Below, piece by piece: positions 18,190 to 27,140 of a DNA stretch of 64,000 nucleotides. This DNA comes from Bacteroidales bacterium (lineage in GTDB: Bacteria > Bacteroidota > Bacteroidia > Bacteroidales > F082): positions 1 through 64,000 of the forward strand of contig JAFGYB010000057.1 of NCBI GenBank assembly GCA_016936355.1, read 5' to 3'. The position numbers and the translations under genes are program-made. Below the pieces are notes generated by a model. The model had not been told where the DNA came from, made no database searches, and was given only the letters and a program-made list of their open reading frames with translations. Position 1 is the stretch's first letter. Each line of letters begins with the position of its first letter.

Positions 18190-19278
18190 TCAGATGAACT
18201 TATCACCTTTTTCAGCTTTCACATCGTTGACAAACTGACGGATTTGCTGCTCGTCTTCCTTACGGCAGACCAACAACACATCGTTTTGTTCCACAACAAT
18301 GTAATCATCCAGTCCCTGCAACACCACCAGCTTTTTGTCGGGCATGTGAACAATACAGTTTTTGGTATCGTAGGTCATCACCTGACTCCCCACAATGGCA
18401 TTGTTGTTCTGGTCTTTTTTCCGGGTGGCAAAGAGGGAACCCCAGGTACCCAAATCGGACCATCCGAAATCCACGCCCAGCACATGTACATTGTCGGCTT
18501 TTTCCATCACACCGTAGTCAATGGAAATATTTTTGCATACGGAATACGTTTTCTTGATAAAGGGTGTTTCGTCGGAGGTGTTGTATTTGCCTGCGCCTTT
18601 ACTGAACAACTCGTCCACATCATCCAGGTATTTATCAAAAGCCTTCATAATGCTTTTCAGCGACCAGACAAACATTCCCGAATTCCAGAGAAAATCGCCG
18701 CTTTCGATGAACGACTTGGCAATCTCCAGATTGGGTTTTTCGGTGAAGGTTTTCACCTTGCGCAACCGATCGTCGTCGGGATACACTTTTTTGTCTTTGT
18801 ACTGTATATACCCATAACCGGTATCGGGTCGGCTGGGACGAATGCCCAGCGTCAAAAGCCAGTCGTGATGTTCAGCTGCCTTCAACGCTGTATTGATATC
18901 GTTGACAAACTCATCTTCCTTCAGAATAACATGATCGGAAGGAGCTACCACCACAACGGCCTTTTCATTTTCTTCTTTGATTTTATAATTGGCATAAGCA
19001 ATACAGGGAGCCGTATTGCGACGGGCCGGTTCACACAACACTCTGTTTTCTGCAATCTCAGGCAACTGTTCCATTACCAGATCCTTATAACTCTCGTTGG
19101 TCACGATCAGAATGTTTTCTTTGGGAACAATTTTCGAAAAGCGGTCCCAGGTCATTTGCAGCAACGAACGTCCCACCCCCAAAATATCGATAAACTGCTT
19201 AGGGTGTGATGTTTTGCTCATAGGCCAGAACCGGGAACCCACACCTCCGGCCATGATAACACAATAATAATTGTCCAT
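18190..19278 (-). CDS. manC: Mannose-1-phosphate guanylyltransferase
   Basis: Makes GDP-mannose from GTP and mannose-1-phosphate for surface polysaccharides. The nucleotidyltransferase motif MAGGVGSRFWPMS, the KQF segment that follows it, and the acceptor-site motif around FTEKPN are present. The 362-residue length corresponds to a stand-alone enzyme without the phosphomannose isomerase domain seen in bifunctional forms. The ATG at 19278 (MDNYYC) is taken as the start; the TTG at 19299 belongs to a TATTTTTG promoter box. Other sugar-pathway genes are not adjacent. Confidence 0.92.
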   Translation of the reverse strand: MDNYYCVIMAGGVGSRFWPMSKTSHPKQFIDILGVGRSLLQMTWDRFSKIVPKENILIVTNESYKDLVMEQLPEIAENRVLCEPARRNTAPCIAYANYKIKEENEKAVVVVAPSDHVILKEDEFVNDINTALKAAEHHDWLLTLGIRPSRPDTGYGYIQYKDKKVYPDDDRLRKVKTFTEKPNLEIAKSFIESGDFLWNSGMFVWSLKSIMKAFDKYLDDVDELFSKGAGKYNTSDETPFIKKTYSVCKNISIDYGVMEKADNVHVLGVDFGWSDLGTWGSLFATRKKDQNNNAIVGSQVMTYDTKNCIVHMPDKKLVVLQGLDDYIVVEQNDVLLVCRKEDEQQIRQFVNDVKAEKGDKFI

Positions 19279-19296
19279 GATTTCAAATTTGGTACG

Positions 19297-19304
19297 CAAA
19301 AATA
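19297..19304 (-). promoter_or_regulatory. -7 box for manC
   Basis: TATTTTTG on the minus strand, ending 18 bases before the ATG at 19278; it includes the misleading in-frame TTG. Confidence 0.45.
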
Positions 19305-19411
19305 ACGGAAACCTTTGAAAAATCCGAATTTATCCGGTACAAATACACGATCTGATCCGAACCTGAATAATCCTTCAAAAAACTGGATCTCAGAGGCATA
19401 AACAGGACGTT

Positions 19412-20017
19412 CTATTCGGCAACAGATACAGGAGTAAGGGCATGAATCAAATACATGCGATTGTTGTTCAGGTCAAGACATTTATACCGGGTTCGGCGTT
19501 TTTCCAGTACTCTGAATTTTCGTTTTTCCTGTACCAGAAAAACTGTTCCTATCTCCAGTTCTTCCAATAAGATTTCAGAATGAACCTCATCATATTTTTT
19601 TAATACACGGGCCAGTTTCAGGTCCACCTGTCCGGATGCCTTGATGTTCTTCATGTGGTTTTTCATGGCCTTTTCCACATCATCAGGGAAGTTTCCTTTT
19701 CCGAAAAAGGGTTCCATCAAACCGCGGAAATTATTTTTCCATTCCTCCCCGTGCGGTTGCTTCATGTTTCCGTATTTTTCATAAGTGATCAGATGCGCCA
19801 CTTCGTGAATAAAGGTCAGGAAAAAAGCATAGGGATTCAAATTGTGGTTCACCGAAATCCGATGATAGGGCAGTTTTCCGGGGGGACGGTAATCACCCAG
19901 TTTGGTACGACGTTCCCTGCTGATGCGCAAATGAATTCCTTTCTCCCTGATGAGCTGCATCGCAGGTTCCACCAATGAATCGGGCAGATATTTCGACAAA
20001 ATTTTACTGTCTTCCAT
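19412..20017 (-). CDS. SprT-like zinc metalloprotease-fold protein
   Basis: A 201-residue protein of the SprT-like family. The zinc motif HExxH is present as HEVAH (His71, Glu72, His75), and a further His89 lies in HGEEWKNNF, where SprT/Spartan proteins have the third ligand. The C-terminal four-cysteine zinc ribbon of some relatives is absent. Eukaryotic relatives cut DNA-protein crosslinks; the bacterial role is poorly known. The start lies 14 bases after the IspD-like gene, suggesting one transcript. Confidence 0.82.
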   Translation of the reverse strand: MEDSKILSKYLPDSLVEPAMQLIREKGIHLRISRERRTKLGDYRPPGKLPYHRISVNHNLNPYAFFLTFIHEVAHLITYEKYGNMKQPHGEEWKNNFRGLMEPFFGKGNFPDDVEKAMKNHMKNIKASGQVDLKLARVLKKYDEVHSEILLEELEIGTVFLVQEKRKFRVLEKRRTRYKCLDLNNNRMYLIHALTPVSVAE

Positions 20018-20031
20018 TGTTACAACAGACC

Positions 20032-20706
20032 TTATTTGTTCCTGGACTGCAGGACGATCTGAGCATAGCCCAGGTCACCGGCTCGGGTAATCTTAATGTT
20101 GTCCTCATTGCCTTCCACAATTCGCATCTGTGTCCCCGTACTTTCCAACACAGAAGCATCGTCGGTAAACTGTTCGCGATAGATTTGCATATACGCTTTC
20201 TTGATCAGTTGCGACTGAAAAACCTGGGGTGTTTGAACCACGCGGTACTGTGTACGGTCCACAGGCAAACTCAAGGCTTTTTCCACTTTCCGGATCGGGT
20301 CTTTCAATGGGATCACCGGAATGGCATTGCCATGAATCTTGGCTGTACGGAAGCAATTCATAATGGTGTGTTCATCCACCAACGGACGCACTGCATCATG
20401 GATAAGCACCATGGTTTTTTCGGGAACCCGGGCCAGTGCATTTTTCACCGAATGAAACCGGGTCGGCCCTCCTTCTACCAGCTCATGGGGGACGTTAAAA
20501 TCGAACTCAAAACACAAGTGCTTCCAGCGACCAATCTCCAACTCGGGAAGCACCAGCAGAAATTTAGCTTTTCCGTAAAACATCGAAAAAGCGTCAAAAG
20601 TATGCATGACAACCGGTTTCCTGTCTATCAAATGAAACGACTTAGGTTCTTCGTTTTCCTTCCTCAATCCCTGACTATCAGCCACTATTACAATGTATAC
20701 CTCCAC
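20032..20706 (-). CDS. ispD: IspD-like cytidylyltransferase with altered nucleotide loop
   Basis: Resembles 2-C-methyl-D-erythritol 4-phosphate cytidylyltransferase of the non-mevalonate isoprenoid pathway (224 residues). Later motifs are standard: GGPTRFHSV, IHDAVRPLV, VQTPQVF, TDDASVLE and the GNxxNIKIT segment. The N-terminal nucleotide loop is unusual. Where most enzymes have an Ala/Gly-Gly-x-Gly-x-Arg loop and PKQ, this reads VADSQGLRKENEEPKSF, with Asp10 and Ser11 replacing small residues and Ser23 replacing Gln. The Arg15 and Lys22 equivalents of the catalytic pair remain. Catalysis may be weaker or the substrate different. A terminator separates it from queA upstream. Confidence 0.78.
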   Translation of the reverse strand: MEVYIVIVADSQGLRKENEEPKSFHLIDRKPVVMHTFDAFSMFYGKAKFLLVLPELEIGRWKHLCFEFDFNVPHELVEGGPTRFHSVKNALARVPEKTMVLIHDAVRPLVDEHTIMNCFRTAKIHGNAIPVIPLKDPIRKVEKALSLPVDRTQYRVVQTPQVFQSQLIKKAYMQIYREQFTDDASVLESTGTQMRIVEGNEDNIKITRAGDLGYAQIVLQSRNK

Positions 20707-20787
20707 ACTTTCTGATTTTCTACAATATTAAATGAAATTTTTTCTCCTGTGGACGGAACCCGGAGGAAATCCCCAAAACTTACAAAC

Positions 20788-20820
20788 AAAAAAAGATTGC
20801 CTTAAAAGACAATCTTTTTT
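20788..20820 (-). terminator. Terminator between queA and the ispD-like gene
   Basis: AAAAAAGATTG pairs with CAATCTTTTTT around a loop of about ten bases, giving U-tracts on either strand. It lies about 20 bases after the queA stop codon. Confidence 0.8.
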
Positions 20821-20840
20821 CCTGAGTTTTTAATTTATCT

Positions 20841-21890
20841 TTACAAAATCAGCATAGCATCGCCGTACGTAAAGAAGTTGTATTTTTCTTTCACAGCCGT
20901 TTCGTACACCTCTCTGGCAAAATCGTATCCAATATAGGCATACACCATCATCAGCATGGGGGAATAAGGCAAATGAAAGTTGGTAATCAACGCATTGGCC
21001 GTTTTAAATTCATAGGGTGGGAAAATGAATTTATTGGTCCAGCCTGAATAGGGTTTGATCTTTCCGGTAATGGATACAGCTGTTTCCAGTGCCTTCAGAC
21101 TGGTCGTTCCCACAGCCACTACTTTGTGTTTATCGTCCCATGCACGGTTGACCAGATTGGCACTTTTGGGCAAAATGAACATCTCCTCCGAATCCATTTT
21201 ATGCTTGGTCAGGTCTTCCACTTCGATGGTTCTGAAATTCCCCAAACCTGTGTGCAAGGTGATTTCCGCAAAATTCACACCCAGAATCTCAAGCCTTTTC
21301 ATCATTTCACGAGAAAAATGCAGTCCGGCAGTTGGTGCGGCTACAGCTCCTTCGTGTTTGGCATAAATCGTCTGAAAACGTTCTTCATCTTCCGGCTCAA
21401 CCTGCCGTCCATGAATTTTCGGCAACGGGGTTTCACCCATTTCCTGTAGTGTTTTCTTGAATTCTTCATAAGGCCCGTCAAACAGAAAACGCAGGGTACG
21501 ACCCCGTGAAGTGGTATTGTCAATTACTTCTGCAACCAGGGTTTCATCCTCTCCGAAATACAGCTTATTTCCGATCCTGATCTTTCGGGCCGGATCCACC
21601 AAAACATCCCACAACCGACTGTTTTTGTCCAGTTCGCGCAACAGAAATACTTCAATTTTAGCCCCCGTTTTTTCCTTTTCACCGTACAAACGGGCCGGAA
21701 AAACCTTCGTATTGTTGATCACAAAAACATCACCATCGTCAAAATAATCCAAAATATCCCGAAACTCTTTGTGTTCGATGGTCTGATTGGCACGGTTAAC
21801 AACCATCATACGCCCGGCATCTCGCTCCTCAGGAGGATATTTTGCAATTAATTCTTTGGGAAGGTTAAAATTGAATTGAGATAATTTCAT
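20841..21890 (-). CDS. queA: tRNA preQ1(34) S-adenosylmethionine ribosyltransferase-isomerase
   Basis: QueA adds the ribosyl group of S-adenosylmethionine to preQ1 in tRNA to form epoxyqueuosine. Family motifs along the 349 residues: an N-terminal [39 protein letters not shown] and [17 protein letters not shown]. It follows truB on the same strand but across a 117-base gap that contains a full promoter, so it can be transcribed on its own. A terminator follows it. Confidence 0.96.
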   Translation of the reverse strand: MKLSQFNFNLPKELIAKYPPEERDAGRMMVVNRANQTIEHKEFRDILDYFDDGDVFVINNTKVFPARLYGEKEKTGAKIEVFLLRELDKNSRLWDVLVDPARKIRIGNKLYFGEDETLVAEVIDNTTSRGRTLRFLFDGPYEEFKKTLQEMGETPLPKIHGRQVEPEDEERFQTIYAKHEGAVAAPTAGLHFSREMMKRLEILGVNFAEITLHTGLGNFRTIEVEDLTKHKMDSEEMFILPKSANLVNRAWDDKHKVVAVGTTSLKALETAVSITGKIKPYSGWTNKFIFPPYEFKTANALITNFHLPYSPMLMMVYAYIGYDFAREVYETAVKEKYNFFTYGDAMLIL

Positions 21891-21947
21891 GGTTTACAGA
21901 AATTTATTTTTGAATGTGTTCGCTTTTCTCTTTACTGAAAAAGCTTG

Positions 21948-21978
21948 CAAAGGTACGGATTTTTATGCTGTTTGTCAA
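21948..21978 (-). promoter_or_regulatory. Complete Bacteroidota-type promoter for queA
   Basis: On the minus strand TTG (21978-21976), 20 bases, then TACCTTTG (21955-21948). The box ends 57 bases before the queA ATG. This is one of the best matches in the window to TTTG-N19-TAnnTTTG. Confidence 0.65.
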
Positions 21979-22007
21979 GTTTTTATGTGTGGAGATACAT
22001 CAGCCCA

Positions 22008-22727
22008 TTAGTTCAAACCGGATTCTTCTGTGTTTCCTGTTTCCAGCATGATTTGCTTTTTGAAGTCCTCCAGAGACCAGGCATCCGATAGTTTGTAATC
22101 TCCGATCTGTGTCCTTTTCAGCGCTTTCAGATGAGCTCCATTGTTCAGTTGTTCTCCGAAATCACGCACCAGCGATCGGATATACGTACCCTTGCTGCAC
22201 TGAACATAAAAGGCAACTTCGGGAGCATCAAACGATAAAATATCAAAAGAATGAATCCGGACTTTTCGTGGTTTTAATTCCACTTCCTTGTCTTTGCGCA
22301 CCAGGTTGTAGGCGCGTTCTCCCTTAATTTTTATGGCTGAGTACAGGGGCGGTATCTGATCAATCTCACCCACAAATTTCGATGCCGTTTCCTTCATTTG
22401 TGGCAACTCAATTCCTGAAATATCAAATGTTTTATCGACTTCCGTTTCACTGTCAAAGGAAGGGGTCGTTGCCCCCAGTTGCAGCACGCCTTCATAGACC
22501 TTGTCCATTCCCTGATAAGCATCAATTTCTTTGGTCTTTTTCCCTGTACAAAGGATCAACAAACCGGTAGCCATGGGGTCCAGAGTTCCGGCATGACCTA
22601 CTTTCAGTTTTTTGATGCCGTACATTCTGCGGATAAAAACCCGGACAAAATTCACCACATCAAAAGAGGTCCACTCCAATGGTTTATCAATCAGTAATAC
22701 TTCTCCTTCCTGGAAATGAAAAGGCAT
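22008..22727 (-). CDS. truB: tRNA pseudouridine(55) synthase
   Basis: TruB converts U55 of tRNAs to pseudouridine. The 239-residue protein has KPLEWTSFDVV near the N-terminus and the catalytic Asp in HAGTLDPMATG, followed by the conserved Tyr in MDKVYEGVLQLG. The start codon shares one base with the stop of uppP (TGATG), so translation is coupled. Confidence 0.95.
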   Translation of the reverse strand: MPFHFQEGEVLLIDKPLEWTSFDVVNFVRVFIRRMYGIKKLKVGHAGTLDPMATGLLILCTGKKTKEIDAYQGMDKVYEGVLQLGATTPSFDSETEVDKTFDISGIELPQMKETASKFVGEIDQIPPLYSAIKIKGERAYNLVRKDKEVELKPRKVRIHSFDILSFDAPEVAFYVQCSKGTYIRSLVRDFGEQLNNGAHLKALKRTQIGDYKLSDAWSLEDFKKQIMLETGNTEESGLN

Positions 22728-23506
22728 CAGGATATCGTTAAGTTAACACCCAAAAAATACAAAGCAAGGATAATAACCCCTACAATAATCCGGTAATATC
22801 CAAACATTTTGAATCCGTGACGGGTCAGATAGTTAATAAAGGATTTAATGGCAAACAAAGCCACGATAAAGGCCACCACATTGCCAAAGACCAATAGTCC
22901 AATGTCGTCGGTACTGATGGCTTTGTAGTTTTTCATCAGCTCGTATCCGGAGGCTGCAAACATGGTGGGAACCGCCAGGAAAAAGGAAAACTCGGCAGCA
23001 GTTTTTCGTGTCAGCTTTTGGGTCATCCCACCAATAATAGTGGCCGCCGAACGGGAAACGCCCGGTACCATGGCGATGACCTGAAAAAACCCAATCGTCA
23101 GTGCCTTTTTATAAGTCACTTCCTGGTTTTTGCTGGGATTCTGGAACCATTTGTCCACAAAGACCAGGACAATTCCCCCCAGAATCAACATAACGGCAAC
23201 CACATACACACTCTGAAGCAACTCTTCGATGTATTTGTTGAGCAACAGTCCGAAAAAAGCAGCGGGCAGAAAAGCCACAAACAATTTAAAGTAAAAATTC
23301 CAGGTCTGAAAAAAGCGCTTCCAGTACAAAACCACCACCGATAAAATAGCGCCAAACTGAATATTAACAATAAAAGCCTGATGAAATGGGGTGTTTTTCA
23401 TGCCCATGATTCCTTCGGTCAGGATCATGTGTCCCGTGGAAGAAACCGGCAAAAATTCGGTAAGTCCTTCCACGATGGAAAGAATCAGTGCGTGTAACCA
23501 GGTCAT
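22727..23506 (-). CDS. uppP: Undecaprenyl-diphosphatase
   Basis: A 259-residue integral membrane phosphatase of the BacA family that recycles the undecaprenyl carrier for peptidoglycan and O-antigen synthesis. The two conserved motifs are visible: [17 protein letters not shown] near the N-terminus and [13 protein letters not shown] in the middle. It lies in a DUF3098-uppP-truB-queA order common in Bacteroidota; the ftsX gene often found at the head of this cluster is absent here. Confidence 0.95.
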   Translation of the reverse strand: MTWLHALILSIVEGLTEFLPVSSTGHMILTEGIMGMKNTPFHQAFIVNIQFGAILSVVVLYWKRFFQTWNFYFKLFVAFLPAAFFGLLLNKYIEELLQSVYVVAVMLILGGIVLVFVDKWFQNPSKNQEVTYKKALTIGFFQVIAMVPGVSRSAATIIGGMTQKLTRKTAAEFSFFLAVPTMFAASGYELMKNYKAISTDDIGLLVFGNVVAFIVALFAIKSFINYLTRHGFKMFGYYRIIVGVIILALYFLGVNLTIS

Positions 23507-23515
23507 AAAGAATTG

Positions 23516-23785
23516 TTATTTGTTTTCTTTAGGTAATTTCATGATGGCATAAATCTCCAGGCCATAACCGGCCAACACCAGGATGGGGGCCAAGGTTAAA
23601 CGTTGAAAATCGAAGATGGAGGGACTGAATTTTACAATATCGTCCGACCCTCCGCCAATCATCAGCAAATAACCCAGAGTCAGGAGACCCAGGCCAATGA
23701 ACATGTAAATGTAATTTTCACGACGAAACACCCAGTTTATTTCTGATGGTTTAGCGGGTTTATGCTGTTGTTTTTGATTTGCCAT
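23516..23785 (-). CDS. DUF3098 family small membrane protein
   Basis: An 89-residue protein with two transmembrane segments (about 28-46 and 65-84) after a basic, Gln-rich cytoplasmic start. The core NWVFRRENYIYMFIGLGLL followed by YLLMIGGG is typical of DUF3098. Its function is unknown. It heads the uppP-truB group, nine bases before uppP, and has a TATTTTTG box 15 bases upstream (23801-23808). Confidence 0.85.
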   Translation of the reverse strand: MANQKQQHKPAKPSEINWVFRRENYIYMFIGLGLLTLGYLLMIGGGSDDIVKFSPSIFDFQRLTLAPILVLAGYGLEIYAIMKLPKENK

Positions 23786-23800
23786 GTTTTAATTTTTTGT

Positions 23801-23808
23801 CAAAAATA
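23801..23808 (-). promoter_or_regulatory. -7 box for the DUF3098-uppP-truB operon
   Basis: TATTTTTG on the minus strand, 15 bases before the start at 23785; no -33 element recognised. Confidence 0.4.
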
Positions 23809-24049
23809 AATGAAATTTAATTAGAAACACCCATCGCCAAAAATGCAACAACAGACCGGAGCAAAACAAGTAAGAAATACAAACCTCATACAATCTGCAC
23901 TTTAAGCCTTGCTGTATTCAATCAGGCAGGAAATTGTTCAGATAGCGACTTTTCTAAAATTTCTTAAAAGTTCACAAAATATTTCGTAGGTTTGAATCAA
24001 CAGATTAACTGAATATTGAACCGAATCATTACAAACCGAAATTCCCTTA

Positions 24050-25084
24050 ATGAAAATATCAGGCATCTTCTCCCGCAACAAAGGTTCCAGAACTAAATCA
24101 AAAAACAACGAATCTGATCGACCCGTCACCTGTTCAAACTGCGGAACACATTACTCGGGCAACTTCTGTCCCCATTGCGGTCAGTCCAGTAAGGATTTCA
24201 ACCGTCCCTTCCGAATCCTGATCTATGATTTTATGGGATCGATGTTCGCCTTTGATGCCCGGTTTTTCAAAACCATGAAAGCTGTCATTGCTGCGCCCGG
24301 TCGGTTTTCAGCCAATTACATTGAAGGAAAGCGCATGTCGTATATGCCCCCTTTACAATTTTATGTATTTATCAGTTTTGTTTTCTTTCTGCTGCTGAAC
24401 ATTAAAACCGGTTCCTTTATTTCTGAAGCCACCAACAAACTCTCCGAAATACAAGCCGATTCCACACTGGTAGATTCGGCAAAAACAGCACAACAAATCA
24501 AAGAGTTGACTTACACGCTAAAGAACGAACCCGATTCGCTTGAGAAAAAAATAACCAAACACCAAAAGAACAAGACCTCTGCCATCAACAGCATCAAACT
24601 CCTGCAAAAAACACTCATCAAACAATCCAAGAATCCCAACAATACTCCCTACAAGAAAAGGATACTCCAAAATGCCATCCGGCTGATGGATTACCCGGAA
24701 ATGTTTGTCTCCAAAACGCTGCGCTACCTTTCCTGGTCCATGTTCTTACTGATGCCCGTTTTTGCCTTCTGGTTGTGGGCCTTTTTCCACAAAACAAGAA
24801 AATTTTTTCTGGGTCACCTGATTTTTTCACTGGAATCCCTTTCGGCCACTTTCCTCATTTTTTCCGTTATGCTGGCCGTGAAGCTGATCTTCCCCCACAA
24901 AACCATAGCCCCTGAAAACTACCTTTTCTGGCTCGTCCCACTGTATATCTGGCTGGGACTGAAAAAATTCTACCATCGTTCTGCCTGGAATACCACCTAC
25001 AAATTCATCCTGCTTTCTTTCATCTATTTCTTCACAACAATGATTACTGCCTCCGTTGTATTTATCCTTTCCATCTACATTTAG
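24050..25084 (+). CDS. DUF3667-type membrane protein with zinc ribbon
   Basis: A 344-residue protein. A short cytoplasmic zinc ribbon (CSNCGTHYSGNFCPHCG, about residues 30-46) is followed by a conserved amphipathic region (FNRPFRILIYDF) and a first membrane segment (about 102-122). A predicted coiled coil of charged heptads follows (about 130-215), then four further hydrophobic segments to the C-terminus. The arrangement matches the DUF3667 family common in Bacteroidota, whose role is unknown. A TAGGTTTG element at 23987-23994 may be its -7 box. It stands alone, before the efflux operon. Confidence 0.78.
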   Translation: MKISGIFSRNKGSRTKSKNNESDRPVTCSNCGTHYSGNFCPHCGQSSKDFNRPFRILIYDFMGSMFAFDARFFKTMKAVIAAPGRFSANYIEGKRMSYMPPLQFYVFISFVFFLLLNIKTGSFISEATNKLSEIQADSTLVDSAKTAQQIKELTYTLKNEPDSLEKKITKHQKNKTSAINSIKLLQKTLIKQSKNPNNTPYKKRILQNAIRLMDYPEMFVSKTLRYLSWSMFLLMPVFAFWLWAFFHKTRKFFLGHLIFSLESLSATFLIFSVMLAVKLIFPHKTIAPENYLFWLVPLYIWLGLKKFYHRSAWNTTYKFILLSFIYFFTTMITASVVFILSIYI

Positions 25085-25152
25085 ATGAAGTATTGATAAG
25101 CCTTCCATCGCTTCTTTTTTAGAAGCCCTCTTTTATTTTTTTAGACAAAAGG

Positions 25153-25183
25153 TTGACTGTATCAAATATTTTATAATTTTGTC
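25153..25183 (+). promoter_or_regulatory. Complete promoter of the efflux operon
   Basis: TTG at 25153-25155, 20 bases, then TAATTTTG at 25176-25183, 29 bases before the TetR start. It fits the Bacteroidota -33/-7 consensus. The TetR product may bind here, but I see no clear palindromic operator. Confidence 0.65.
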
Positions 25184-25212
25184 CACACATTTAAACCAAA
25201 TGGTTAAACTTA

Positions 25213-25842
25213 ATGGATAATACCGAAAGTACTTCCAACACAGAACAACAAATCCTTGAGGCGGCGCAGGAAGTCTTTATCGAGAAAGGAAAAGACGGAG
25301 CCCGCATGCAGGAGATAGCCGACCGGGCAGGAATCAATAAGGCATTGCTGCATTATTACTTCCGCTCGAAGGATAAACTCTTCCTAACCATTTTTAAAAC
25401 GATCATTCATAAACTACTGAAACAGGTGGATCAATACATGGATACCGATGATATTTTTGAGTTTATCGAAAAAGTAGTCCATTCCTATATTGCCGTATTG
25501 AGCAAAAACCATTATTTGCCCAGTTTTATCCTGAACGAGATCAACCGAAACCACGAAGGAATTTTGCAAATCATTAAAACTTCGGACCTAGACAAATCCA
25601 AGCTGGAAAAGATGGTCGAGAAAAACATCGCCGAAGGAAAAATCATTCCCATTTCCCTGGAACAACTCATTGTTGACATACTGGCCCTGTGTATTTTCCC
25701 CATTGCCGCCAAACCAATCATTTTGGGTTATTTATTTCAGGGGGACAAAAAAGCACATGCCGAATTTATGGATCAACGCGCCGAACACATCATTCATCTG
25801 ATGAAACTGGCATTGACTCCCCAAAACAATTTCCAATCATGA
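25213..25842 (+). CDS. TetR/AcrR family transcriptional regulator
   Basis: A 209-residue regulator. The N-terminal helix-turn-helix is typical of TetR (ILEAAQEVFIEKG, then MQEIADRAGINKALLHYYF). The C-terminal ligand domain resembles CecR/YbiH-like regulators that sit beside HlyD-ABC exporters. It is the first gene of the efflux operon and overlaps the TolC gene by 4 bases, so it is likely an autoregulated repressor that responds to an exported compound. Confidence 0.92.
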   Translation: MDNTESTSNTEQQILEAAQEVFIEKGKDGARMQEIADRAGINKALLHYYFRSKDKLFLTIFKTIIHKLLKQVDQYMDTDDIFEFIEKVVHSYIAVLSKNHYLPSFILNEINRNHEGILQIIKTSDLDKSKLEKMVEKNIAEGKIIPISLEQLIVDILALCIFPIAAKPIILGYLFQGDKKAHAEFMDQRAEHIIHLMKLALTPQNNFQS

Positions 25843-27122
25843 AACACATGAAAAAACAAATACTGCTGTTTGGATTACTGATTTGGATGCTCCCGCTCGG
25901 AGCTCAAAACCTGCGGCCTGTCAGCCTGAATGAATGCCTGCAAAAAGCAGTGGAGAACTATCCCGACAGGAAACAACTGGCAAACAACCAGAAAGAGTTT
26001 GAACTCAACACCCAAAATCTGGATGCCAATTACCTGCCTTCACTCAACCTGAACGGACAGGCTTCATACCAGTCGGAGGTGACCCACATCAGCCTTTCGT
26101 TGCCCGGTGTTTCTATTCCGTCGGTCAGCAAGGATCAGTATAAAATCAATCTCAACCTGGAGCAACTGATCTGGGATGGCGGAGCCACCAAGGCACAAAA
26201 ACAACTGGCCCAAAGCAATTACAAAATTGCCGATCAGCAGGTTCAGGTTTCACTCTACCAACTGAAAAACAGTGTATCTGTCTCCTATTTTCAGGTACTC
26301 TTTCTGAAGGAAAACCTGAAGGCTCTGTATGTGATGCGCGACGATCTGAAAGCCCGCATCAAGGACGCGCGAACCGCAGTCGACAACGGGGCCCTGCTTC
26401 TGTCCGATTTGCAGACGTTGCAGGTGAGCGAAAAACAGGCCGAACAACTCATCACAGAAAAAGAAGCCGACATCAACGCCACGCTGGCAGCCCTTTCCGA
26501 ACTGACCGGAATCAAACTTGCTTCAGCAAAACAAATCACAGCCCCCGACCTGTCACTAAATAGTAATTTCCCTTTCGATAATCAGCGGCCCGAATACAAA
26601 CTGCTGGAAGCCAGACAAAACAAAATTGAAGCCATGACCAAACTCACTTCGGTTCAGCGCCGACCCATATTGAAACTTTTCGGGCAGGCAGGATACGGCC
26701 GTCCGGGATACAACATGCTGAACGACAAATTCAGCGACTATTACATTGGCGGCGTCCAGCTGTACTGGAAGATCTGGGACTGGAGCAAAACCAAACACGA
26801 AAAACAAATCCTGACCTTACAAAACAACAACCTGGAGGCCAGCAAAGAAACGTTCACCCGGAATCTGCAGGCCGAATACCGGCAACAACTCATTCAAATT
26901 GAAAAATTCAAAGAGCTGATTCAATCCGATAAAGAAATTGTAACGCTTCAGAATCAGGTCATGAAAACTGCTGAAAACAAGTTCAAAAACGGCACACTGA
27001 CCACCACTGATTATCTGATCGAATTAAACAAAAAAGTAAAAGCAGTGCTGAATCTGGAAGCCCACAAAACCCAGCTGCTTTTCAGTCAATACCAATACCT
27101 CATGGCCATGGGGTCCATTTAA
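25839..27122 (+). CDS. TolC-family outer membrane efflux protein
   Basis: A 427-residue outer-membrane channel protein with a signal peptide (cleavage near LGAQ) and two repeats of the outer-membrane efflux domain, each with long coiled-coil stretches. Together with the HlyD-type adaptor and the ABC transporter it should form a tripartite exporter. The ATG at 25839 overlaps the TetR stop codon (ATGA); a second ATG three codons later is also possible. The frame is open further upstream, but that part lies inside the TetR gene. Confidence 0.9.
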   Translation: MKHMKKQILLFGLLIWMLPLGAQNLRPVSLNECLQKAVENYPDRKQLANNQKEFELNTQNLDANYLPSLNLNGQASYQSEVTHISLSLPGVSIPSVSKDQYKINLNLEQLIWDGGATKAQKQLAQSNYKIADQQVQVSLYQLKNSVSVSYFQVLFLKENLKALYVMRDDLKARIKDARTAVDNGALLLSDLQTLQVSEKQAEQLITEKEADINATLAALSELTGIKLASAKQITAPDLSLNSNFPFDNQRPEYKLLEARQNKIEAMTKLTSVQRRPILKLFGQAGYGRPGYNMLNDKFSDYYIGGVQLYWKIWDWSKTKHEKQILTLQNNNLEASKETFTRNLQAEYRQQLIQIEKFKELIQSDKEIVTLQNQVMKTAENKFKNGTLTTTDYLIELNKKVKAVLNLEAHKTQLLFSQYQYLMAMGSI

Positions 27123-27140
27123 ACCGAAACACACGAAAAC

